A stretch of 32,476 nt of DNA, from contig VBLR01000115.1 of the NCBI GenBank assembly GCA_005878665.1, positions 1 to 32,476 of the forward strand. Reading direction: 5' to 3'. A program made the position numbers and the translations under genes. Shown in pieces: positions 9,308 through 19,800 of this stretch (position 1 is the first letter of the stretch; each line of letters begins with the position of its first letter). The notes under the pieces are model-generated. The model had not been told where the DNA came from and did not search any database. It was given only the letters and a program-made list of their open reading frames with translations. The stretch comes from Methanobacteriota archaeon (GTDB lineage Archaea; Thermoplasmatota; Thermoplasmata; RBG-16-68-12).

Positions 9308-9327
9308 CGCGAGGAGGTTCCCTCGCG
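9308..9327 (+). promoter_or_regulatory. Hairpin in the predicted leader of protein B (7-bp perfect stem, 6-nt loop)
   Basis: CGCGAGG-AGGTTC-CCTCGCG read directly; overlaps SD-like AGGAGG. Confidence 0.4.
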
Positions 9328-9344
9328 ACCCAGGCGGTCAGCGT

Positions 9345-10748
9345 ATGCAAGGGGCGATCGAAGCTCTGCTTTCCGGTCTCGTATTCCGAGGGCTCGGCCC
9401 CGCCGTCTCCGGAATCCTCATGGCGGCTCCGCTGAAGAAGGTCGCTCGGGCTCAGCTCAAGAAGATTTACGTCCTCGATGAGCGGGGCGAGATGGCCGGC
9501 GAGTACGTCCTCGATTCGGACTGCCCGATCGACTACAACGACTTCCTGAAAGTCCTGCCGGACGAAGGAATCGGCGACCGCGATTCGCTCTTCGTCGGCG
9601 AATACGTGTTCACGGCCTTCCAGAGCGGTAAGTTCGCGTTCGTCCTTCTGTCACGCGGCCAGCTCGCACCGGACGATGTCAACTGGACCGCCCTCCTCCT
9701 CACGGCCGCGGATTCGCATCTCGCGTCCGCGGCGAACCGCCCCCCACCTGCTCGTACCGAACCGAAACCGGATGCCGACAAGGGATTCGCGGAGCGTGAC
9801 GCACGCCTCCAAGCGAAGGAAAAATCCCTCGCAGAGCTGGAGGCAAAACTCAAAGCGGACGCGGCGAACGTGAGCGGGCGCCAGGAGGAGCTCGACCGGC
9901 AGAAGGCGAGGCTGGCGGCCCTCGCCGACTATTCCACCCAACTTCAGGACGCGGTGTCCAAAGGAGCCTCCCGATCCGCGAAGACCCTCGAAATCGCGGA
10001 ACAACTCGCGGCGAGTTCCAACGAGGAATCGAAGAAGGCCGAGTCGAAAGCCAATTCGGAAGTACGACAGGCGTTCGAGCAAGAGCGAAGGGCGCTCATT
10101 GCCGCGAAGACCGATCTCGAGACCCGTTACCAAGAGGCTTCCGCGCGGATCGCACAGCTCGAGAAGGAAGCGAAGGACTCCGTCGCCATCCTCGAGAAGG
10201 AGCGGGCAGAGGCCTCCGCCCGGGCCGCGGAAGATGACAAAACGCGCCGCGAGATCGAGAGCCGCGTGGCCGACCTGAGCCAGCGTTTCACTTCGATGGC
10301 GAAAGAGCGCCTCGTCGCGTCCCATCGCCCCCCGGGCGAAGTCTCCGAGGAAGTCCGGAAGGCGATGGAGGGCGAGAAAGCCGAGTTGGCGCGGGAGCGC
10401 AAATTCCTCCAACGACGGGCGATCGAGCTCTTGGATCGCGAGGAGCGAGTCCGGGACCGCGAAGCCCGGGTCGACGATCGGGACCGTGAATTCGGGCGGC
10501 GGGAGCAGGATCTCGCGGCCCGCGAGCAGGATTTGGACCGGCAGAGGACCCTCCTGGCCCAGGCGAAGCCGCAAGCCCCCGAAGTTCGCGCCGAACCGGA
10601 CGAAGCGAAAAAAGACATCGAACGGCGCGTGAAAATCATCCAGCAGAAGGCGCTGGAACTCCTGGATCGCGAGGAGAAGCTCCGAAAGCGCGCAGCGGAG
10701 CTGGAGGCGATGGAAGCTCGACTCGCCGGTCGCGTAACGGCCGAGTGA
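9345..10748 (+). CDS. Coiled-coil protein (protein B) with small N-terminal globular (longin/roadblock-like?) domain; paralogous to the cytosolic part of protein C
   Basis: 467 aa. Hydrophobic/amphipathic N-terminus MQGAIEALLSGLVFRGLGPAVSGILMAAPLKK; domain KIYVLDERGEMAGEYVLDSDCPIDYNDFLKVL...FVLLSRGQLAPDDVNW; long charged heptad-rich helix; C-terminal RVKIIQQKALELLDREEKLRKRAAELE matching the C-terminus of protein C. Confidence 0.85.
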   Translation: MQGAIEALLSGLVFRGLGPAVSGILMAAPLKKVARAQLKKIYVLDERGEMAGEYVLDSDCPIDYNDFLKVLPDEGIGDRDSLFVGEYVFTAFQSGKFAFVLLSRGQLAPDDVNWTALLLTAADSHLASAANRPPPARTEPKPDADKGFAERDARLQAKEKSLAELEAKLKADAANVSGRQEELDRQKARLAALADYSTQLQDAVSKGASRSAKTLEIAEQLAASSNEESKKAESKANSEVRQAFEQERRALIAAKTDLETRYQEASARIAQLEKEAKDSVAILEKERAEASARAAEDDKTRREIESRVADLSQRFTSMAKERLVASHRPPGEVSEEVRKAMEGEKAELARERKFLQRRAIELLDREERVRDREARVDDRDREFGRREQDLAAREQDLDRQRTLLAQAKPQAPEVRAEPDEAKKDIERRVKIIQQKALELLDREEKLRKRAAELEAMEARLAGRVTAE

Positions 10749-10779
10749 CCGGCTCTAGTTCTCCAAGGAAATCAGGTCA

Positions 10780-10805
10780 GATAACCACCAAACGGCGCTT
10801 AAATA
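10780..10805 (+). promoter_or_regulatory. Putative promoter of giant gene C: GATAACCA-N10-CTTAAATA
   Basis: GATAACCA (10780-10787), CCAAACGGCG, CTTAAATA (10798-10805); same boxes and spacing as upstream of protein B. Confidence 0.65.
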
Positions 10806-10848
10806 GGTCCCAGCGGAACCGGCGGTAAGCCACCCAGACGCTCGCCAG

Positions 10849-10861
10849 AGTCGTGACGACT
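10849..10861 (+). promoter_or_regulatory. 13-bp perfect dyad AGTCGT-G-ACGACT in leader of gene C (candidate operator or hairpin)
   Basis: Read directly; lies about 45-60 nt downstream of the TATA-like box. Confidence 0.3.
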
Positions 10862-10872
10862 TTGAACGTCTC

Positions 10873-13800
10873 ATGTGCCGCACTGCCAGGTTCCTACCAC
10901 GACGTCGCACGAGGTGCCTCGACTCGAACTCCCGGTCCTCCGGCCACGTCGATGAGCGGCAGCGCCGGTCGTCGCGACCCCTCCGCCTCCGTCCAGGACG
11001 TGGTGGTCTCGTGAAGGCGGGAACCGCGATCCTGCTCGCCTTCATCCTCCTCGCGACTGCCATCCTGGTGGTCGCAAGTCAGTCGATGCCCGACCCGCTC
11101 GCGAAGTTCCGGACCCCGGACGGTCGGCTCACGATTCCGGGGCGTGCACTGACATCGGAACTGCAACGATTGCTGTTCCATAGTAATGATCTGCAGCCTT
11201 ACACGAATGTCACCTTCCTGCTCCCGGCGAGATCCACGTATCCGACGGAGCGCCTCGTGGCCATGTCATTTGCATCTCCAAATCTCAACGTCTTCGTCCA
11301 TCTACGTCAAGCGCCGGAAACGTGGGGCAGCGCCATTGACCACGTCCTCCGAGTGTGGTTCCCACCGGTCGACTGGCACGAAGTGGGAATCGGAATCCGA
11401 GACTCGGTCCGGGACGGCGTAGGGTGGTTTTTCGATCTCTTCACGATGAACGCCAAGGCCGATACATTGTCGGTGGATTCGACCACCGTCTCGGTCGTCG
11501 ACCCGGCCGCCGCCACCTGCACGACCTCTCAATCGGCAGCGGCGGGAGACAACGCGGTGCTCGTGATGCTCAGCAATCGCGGCCCGACCGCATACACCAC
11601 CGTCACTTACGGCTCGGTCAGCCTGGGTCTGATTGCTGGGACCGCCACGAGCGGCACGGGATTCGTCCGGACGGAGATGTGGTTCTATCAGGGCGCGATT
11701 CCGAGCGGGGCGCAAACGATGACGGCCACGCTGGTGAGCGGCACCGCGAAACAGGTATGTGCAACGGTACTCCTGAGCGGCGTCTGGGCCCCGACTCCGA
11801 CTGCAGGAGGAACCAGCGCCAGCGGGACGACCGCGAATCCGAGCATTTCGATCTCTCCGGCATCCGCCGGCGAGCTGGCTTTCGCGGTGATGGGGATTCG
11901 AGGGACTACGGCACCGACGGCGGTCACCGGCACGGGAGCCACCGCGACGAGTCTCTACGGGATTGCGCCGACCCAGTGCACCAGCGCCCCCTCCACTTCA
12001 TGCGGAGCGGGGGCCGACATGCCCTTCCCCGGAACGGCAATCACGTGGACGGACGGCAACGCCACGGACTGGGTCGTTTCCGCGGTTCGTGTATTGCCCA
12101 CCCCCAACTGCGGCGCTGCATCGGGGAATTGCTACCGGATTGGCGCGGGCGGGACGTGGGCCACGGGCGCGAATTGGTCGAATACGTCCGGCGGGGCAGC
12201 GTGCGGCTGCACTCCGGTGGCAACGAACAATGCCATCTTCAACGCCACCCCCACGGGCACCACGACTCTCGCCGCGGCGACCACGATCGCCAGCATCGAC
12301 ATGACGAACTTCACCGGCACGCTCGATACGACCGCATCCAATTGGGGCCTGACGGTGAACGGCCCGTTCGCCATCCAAGGCACCCTCCTGGCCCGGAATT
12401 CGACCATCGTCGTCACCGGAGACGTGGTCATGCTGACCGCGGGGACGATCGTCAATCTCGGCGCATCGGCGTGGACGATCAACGGATTGTGGACGAATCT
12501 CTCCACCTCCGCCTCGTGGGTCGCGGGGACGAGCACGGTCACGATCCGAGATGCCGCGAGCGGGACGCTGACATTCGCCGCACTCGCCGGCGGGACGAAC
12601 GAGTTCAACAATCTCACGCTCGATGCCACCGTGACCACCAGCATCACCTACACGATGGCGGCGAACCCGCTCCGGATGGGAGCGACCCTCACGATTCGCA
12701 ACTCGACCGGCGGGGCGACGGGACCGACCATCTTGACGACATCGGCGTCGAACCTCGGCATCACGACGGGCGCGCTCGCCCTTACGACCTTTGGAAGCCT
12801 GACGGCGAATGGGTCCGCCGTCGTGGTCAACGGCAACGTGAACGTCAGCGCCGCGAACGGCTACGTCGTCATGGGTTCGTCGACCTGGACCGTCACGGGC
12901 ACTTGGACGAACGCTTCGACGTCCGCCTCATGGAGCGCCGGGACGGGCACGGTCACGTTCACGAGTGCGACCGGCGGGACGATGACGTTCGCCGGTGCGA
13001 ATCTTCCCGGGAACGAGCTCAACAACGTTTCGTTCACCTCCTCGGCCGCGTCCGCCCAGACGTTCACCATGGCAACGAGGGCCCTGATCTGGGGCGGGAC
13101 GCTCACGATCTCGGACGGTTCTTCGACCACGGCGCTCGCAACGGCGAGTCTCGGCCTGACTGGCGGCGCACTCAGCGTCGGCAACGGCGGCATCCTCACC
13201 GCGAACGCATCCACGGTCACGGCATCGAGCGTGGCGATGACCGGGGGAACGAGCGGAACGATTACGCTCACGACCAGCTCGTTCACCAGCACCGGCAACT
13301 GGGACACGAGCGGAGCCGGCTCCGTGTTCACGAAGGGAACGAGCACGGTGACGATGAGCGGTGTGGCTAACATCGCCATTCTGAACGCGAGCAACAACTT
13401 CAACAACCTAGTCATCTCCGCGGCGGGAACGGTCACCCAATCCGGGCTCGTGGACGTCTCTGGGACGTTGACCGTGAATGGCGGCTCGGTCCTCGCGAGT
13501 GGCACCTTCACGTTGACCGTGGCCACCCTCGCGGCGAACATGGCAGGTGGAATCACGGCAGGAGCGGCAGGCACGAAGACCATCACCGGGAATGTCAGCA
13601 TCGCCGCCGCGGGATACTTCAGCTTCGGCGCGGCGACCTGGAACTTCGGCGGTTCGTGGACGAACTCGTCGACGAGTGGATCGTGGTCCGTCGGAACGGG
13701 CACGGTCGTCTTCAATTCCGGCTCGTCTCGCACAATGACCTTCGCCAACTTGGGAGTCTCGGAGTTCAACAACGTGCAGTTCAGCCCGACCGCCGCAGCA

Positions 13801-16800
13801 ACGTTCACCATGGTCACGAACGGCCTGCGGTGGGGAGGCACGCTGACGCTCAACAACAATGCGACCCTTTCGACCGGGAACCTCGCGCTGACGGGCCCGG
13901 GCGGGAACCTCACCGTGAACAACGGGGCCACCTTGACCGCGGGCACGTCGGTCGTGAGCGCGACCAACGTGACGATGACGGGCGGGACCTCGGGAGCAAT
14001 CACGGCCTCCGGGTCGTGGACCGTCTCCGGAAACTGGGACACATCCGGAGCGGGCTCCGTACTCACCGCGGCTTTGAGCACGGTGACGCTGAGCGGAACC
14101 GCGAAGACCGTCCGGATCCTGAACGCATCCAACGGCTTTGGGGCACTCACGATCAGCGGCACGGTTTCCGCGGCGTCGGCAATCACCCTCTCCGGCCTCC
14201 TGACGGTCAGCGGCACCTTCGACACGACCGCGACCAACTACGGCCTGTCGATTGGCGGTGGCCTGACGGTCAGCGGCGTCGCGGGAATCCTCCGGTCAAA
14301 TGGATCGACGGTCTCTGTGGCCGGGAATGTTTCCGTGAACAATGCGGGCGGCTACATCACGTCCGGCGCCGCCGGTTCGTGGACCGTCTCGGGATCCTGG
14401 ACGAACACGTCGACGTCCGCATCTTGGAATTTCGCGGCGTCCATCACGTTTAACTCATCGGTCTCCCAAACGATGACCTTCGCGGTCCTTCCCGGAGGCG
14501 CCGCCGAGTTCACCGACATCGCGTTCAACAGCGGTCCGTCGACCGTCACGTTTACCATGGCGACGAATCGCCTCATCTGGTCGGGGACCTTGGCGGTCCA
14601 GGGTGGGGCCGGAGCGACGACGCTCGCTACGAGCAACCTGGGCCTCACCGGCGGCGCAATCACCATCGACGACGGCGGCGTGTTGACCGCGAATGCATCG
14701 GCGGTCAGTGCATCGAACGTCACGATGACCGGCGGTGCGTCAGGTACGCTGACGCTTACCACGGGCGCATGGACCATAACCGGTAACTGGGACACATCCG
14801 GCGCAGGCTCGACCTTTACGGGCACGGCCAGCACCGTGACGATGACCGGGGCGGTTACGACCGTCAAGATCCTGAACGCGTCGAACGGGTTCGGAGCACT
14901 CGTCATCGGTGGCACCGTCTCCGCCGCCTCGGCCCTCACGACCGCGGGGCTCGTGACTGTGAGTGGTACGCTCGACACGACGGCGACGAACTACGGCCTC
15001 ACGGTCGGCGGCGGACTCACCGTCAGCGGTGCGAGTGGGGTGCTCCGCTCGAATGCGTCGATTGTCTCCGTGGCCGGGAACGTGAGTATCAACAACGCCG
15101 CGGGCTACATCACATCGACGGCCGGCGGTTCTTGGACCGCGTCCGGATCGTGGACGAACTCCGCGACGTCAGCCTTGTGGAGTTTCGCCGCTCCGATCAC
15201 CTTCAACTCGTCGGCCTCGCGAACGATGACGTTCGGTAACCCGCCCCTCGAATTTGGCGGGAACGTCACCTTCAACTCCGGTGCATCGACGGTCTCTTTC
15301 ACGATGGCCGCAAACAGCCTAGACGTCGGTGGGACGCTCACAATCGCAGGCGGAGCCGGAACGACGACGCTGAATACGAGTGGTTCAAACCTCGCCATCA
15401 ACGCGGTCGCATTCGTTGTGAACGCGGGAGGAGCCCTCACGGCCAACGGGTCCACAATCACCGTCACATCGATGGACACCCATCTCGGCACGTTCGCGGT
15501 CGGCGCCTCGACCGTCGTCGTGAACGCCTCGGGCGGCACGATTGACATCACGCAGACCGTCAACAATCTCACGGTCAATCCGGCCGTCTCGACAACGTTC
15601 GCTGGATCCCTCACGTGGACGGGAACCCTCACCTTCACGAGCGCCGGGACCGTCGCGTTCGGAACGAATAGTCTGACCTCCAGTGGCGCCGCGACGTTCA
15701 CGTTCGCGTCGGCGACGGTCACGATGAGCTCGGGGAACTGGGATACGTCTTCGGCCACGACCTTCACTGCGACGAGTTCGACGGTTACGTTCTCAGGGAC
15801 TGGAAATCTTCGGATCGGGGGGAGCGCCTCCTTTGATGTGCTCGTCGTCAGTGGCGGCACCCGGACTCTCCAGAGCCAACTCACGACGGCGGGACTCCTG
15901 ACCCTTTCGGGCGGCATCCTCGCCAAGGGGGCGAACGCTCTCACTGCTAACACCGGACTGACGATGTCAGGAGGCGCGATCACGTCCACCTCCGGTGTTG
16001 TCAGCATCACCGGCAATGTATCGATCGTGGCAGCCGCGTCCTACATCGTCTTCGGTTCCGAATCCTGGACCGTGAGTGGCTCGTGGACGAACAATTCCAC
16101 GTCGGCGAGTTGGTCGATCGGAACCGCGACCGTGGCCTTCAACGCGTCCTCGGCGCAGACGATGACGTTCGCGGCTCTCCCGGGGAACGCACCCGAGTTC
16201 TACAACGTGACCTTCAATAGCGGCGTGTCGACGGTCACGTTCACGATGACGGCGAATGCCCTGGCTTGGTCCGGAATCCTCACGGTCCAAGGCGGGAGCG
16301 GGGTGACGACGCTCGCCTCGAGCAATCTCGGACTCACGGGAGGCGCCATCGTCGTAGGCAATGCGGGAGCCCTCGCGGCGAACGCCTCCGCGGTGTCCGT
16401 CTCCGGGGTGACGATGATCGGAGGTGCGAGCGGCACGTTGACGTTGACGACCGGTTCATGGACCGTCTCCGGCAGCTGGAACACAAGCGGGCTGGGCTCG
16501 GCATTCGCGAAAGGCACCTCGACGGTCACCTTGACCGGGGCCGCGCAGACCGTATCCATTCGCAACGCATCGAACGGGTTCTACAATCTCAGTGTCTCGG
16601 GCACAATCACTCAATCAACCGCCATCGATGTGTCCAATTCGTTGACGGTGAGCGGAGCGCTGGCCACCGGAGGGTTCAACATTACGGGCGGTTCGAACCT
16701 CTTCGTCCCGGATGGTGGCACCCTGGCGGCGGGCACGTCCACAGCCACGTTCACGAACGTCACGATGACCGGAGGAGTCTCTGGTACGATCTCCCTCACC

Positions 16801-19800
16801 GGAGCCTGGACGGTGAGCGGTTCTTGGGACAGCACGGGCGCAGGCTCGGTTCTGAACTCCGGGACATCGACCGTGACCTTCACCGGGACCTCTCAGACCA
16901 TTAGCCTCGCGGCGGGCCAGATGTTCTACAATCTCACGATCGGTGGTACAGTCTCCATCAACTCGACGGCGACCGCGGCGGCTTTAATCGTGAACAACGG
17001 CGCCGTCCTCACAAAGACGGGCCAGACCATCGCCTTCAACACCCTGACAGAGAACGGGACCGGGAGCATCGTCGACGGACCGATTACCGTAGTGAACTTC
17101 TCCGTCACGAACAGCGATGGAACGAACCTCACGGCCATCAGCGTGTTCACGACGTGGACAATCGACGCGGACTACACATGGACCCATTCATCCACCATCG
17201 CGACCTCGACGATCACCTTCACGATCGGGGGCAACACGAGCGGCCACCGATTCAATGTGACCAAGGACGCCGTTGATTTCACCAACGGGCTCGTGAACGG
17301 TTCCGGTCAGATCATCTTCACGATGCTCGGCTCGGACCCGGTCGTCGACGTCCGCCTTTCATCGTCTTGCGGGGGGAATCGATACTGGATCGGCGGGGCG
17401 GGTAGCTGGTCTCAGACGGCCCACTGGGCGGATTCCTCGGGCGGGGTGAACGGATGCTCCGTGCCGAGCTCCTCGAATGCGGTCTTCTTCGACGCGAGCT
17501 CCGGAGGAGGAACCGTCACGATTAATCTGAATGCCGCCGCGTCTTCGCTCAACTCGACCGGGTGGACGGGGACGCTCGCGATCGGGTCGTTCGACCTCGC
17601 GGTCGGCGGCGACATCACCCATGCGGCGGGAGTCATTTCGATTGGCCCCTCCTCCAACGCCGGCCTGACGGCAACCGGGACTCTCACCCTCTCAGGTTCC
17701 GCCGTCCTCGACGGGTCCGGCGCGGCGTCCCTGGTCACCGTCTCCGGCGACGCGTCAATCACCAGCACGTCGGCTTACTTCCGGATGGGCACTGGCACCT
17801 GGACCTTCGGAGGGTCCTGGTCCAACGGCAGCACCTCGACGAACTGGGTCGCCGGAACCGGCCTCGTGATCTTCGATTCTTCGTCCTCGCAGACGCTCAC
17901 TTTTGCGAATCTTGCGGGGGACGAATTCCACAATGTGACATTCCAGTCCGTGGCGGGCAGCGGGACAATCACCTTCTCGATGGCGGCGAACGGCCTGCGG
18001 TGGGGTGGACTCCTCGTGATCCAAGATTCCGCGGGTTCGACGACCACGCTGGTGACATCGAATCTCGCCCTGACCGGTGGATCCCTTACGGTCGGCAATT
18101 CGGGAGTCCTCATCGCGAACGCATCGAGCGTCGCCGTGGTGGATGTCACGATGGCCGGCGGAGCTTCCGGTACGCTGACCCTCACGAGCGGGTCTTGGAC
18201 CGTAAGCGGGCAATGGGACACGTCCGGCGCCGGTTCGACGTTCGCTCGGGGCACGAGCACGGTTACCCTGTCGGGCACGTCGGCGAGTGTCACGACCCTC
18301 GATGCGACCAATGGATTCAGCAATCTGGTCATTTCCGGCACGATCACGCAGAACACCGCGATCGACGTGCGCGGCACGCTGTCGGTGAGTGGCACGCTCA
18401 CCACATCGGGGAACGACCTCACGGGCGGCGCCAACCTCACGATCTCCGGAGGGGGGAGCCTGGTCGGGACCTCGTCGTCTATCGTCGTCTCCGGGGTGAC
18501 GATGAACGACGCAGGGACGAATTCCATTTCCCTCACGACCGGCTCTATTTCCGCGTCGGGTACATGGGACACCTCCGGGGCGTCCTCGGCATTCACTGCC
18601 GGCTCGTCCACCGTGACCCTCACCGCCGCCTCCGCAACGATGGCGCTCGGGCCCGCTCAAGCGCTCGCGTCCTTGATCATCGCAGGGAACGTCTCGTTGG
18701 CATCCCCGTTGACGGTCTCCTCCCTCACAATCTCCTCGGGCGGACTCGCGAAAGGCCCGCACCCGCTGACCGTGAACAGCAATCTGACGCTGGCGGGCGG
18801 CTACCTCACCTCGACGTCTGGGTCGGTCTCGATCGCAGGAAATGTGAGCATTTCTTCGGCGTCGTCTTACATCGCGTTTGGCTCGGAAACCTGGATCGTC
18901 TCCGGGAATTGGACGAACGCCTCGACCTCGGCATCTTGGTCCGCAGGGTCTGCCGTGGTCACATTCAACGCGACGACGGACCAGATCATGACATTCGCTG
19001 GGGCCAACCTTGCTGGCAACGAATTCAGCACGGTTGAGTTTGACAGCGGCTCCTCGACCACGACGTTCACGATGGCCGCAGATGGCCTTGTGGCCCAGAC
19101 CATCACAATCCAAGGTGGCTCCGGGACGACGATTTTGACGACCTCGGGTGCGAGTCTCCCAATCATGGCGAATGCCCTGACCGTGGGCATTGGTGGCGCG
19201 CTTACGGCCAACGCCAGCATCCTGACGGTGCGCTCGCTGAGCACCGCCGCTGGCGTATTCGCAGCCGGGACGTCGACCGTCGTCGTCAACCTCTCCGGCG
19301 GCTCCGTCGATGTCACGCAGACGTTGTACGACATCGTCGTGAGCCCTGGAATCAGTACGACCTTTGTCTCGAGCATCACCTGGTCCGGGGCACTAACGCT
19401 GACGAGCTCCACATCGGTTTTCAACGGCAGTCTGATTTCCAACGGCCCGGCGGTCCTGAACCTCGGAGCATCCACGCTCTCCATCGCAGGATCGTGGGAC
19501 ACCTCCTCGACGACGACTCTCACGTCGATCGGCTCCGCGGTGACCTTTACCAGCGTGACCGGCTCGATCACCCTCGGTGCGAGTCAGCGGTTCGCCACGT
19601 TGACCATCGCCGGGACCGTCGCTCTCGCGACCGACCTGAGCGCGGACACCCTGACCGTGACAAGCTCGAACGTATTGACGATGACGAACCACCGCATCGC
19701 ATTCAACAGTCTGACGGTCAGCGGGACGATTACAGACGGATCCGTCAACGTGACCGACCTCACGGTCACGAACAGCGACACGACCGCCTCGGTCACCATT

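Noticed and set aside
10870-10950. Possible minus-strand tRNA (GTTCGAGTC T-loop-like sequence, 'REFESRH' in the shadow ORF)
   Set aside because: The flanking bases do not form a T stem (GGGAG versus CGAGG), and no acceptor, D or anticodon arm could be found.
11355-13370. 671-aa plus-strand ORF in another frame within gene C
   Set aside because: R/G/H/D-rich low-complexity translation overlapping the strongly patterned repeat frame.
12861-14237. 458-aa minus-strand ORF (and similar ones at 14352-14978, 15105-16016, 17755-19113, 18867-19571) antisense to gene C
   Set aside because: They recur because the sense strand is repetitive; compositions (V/P/A-rich) mirror the codon bias of the sense repeats. 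No start signals or domains.
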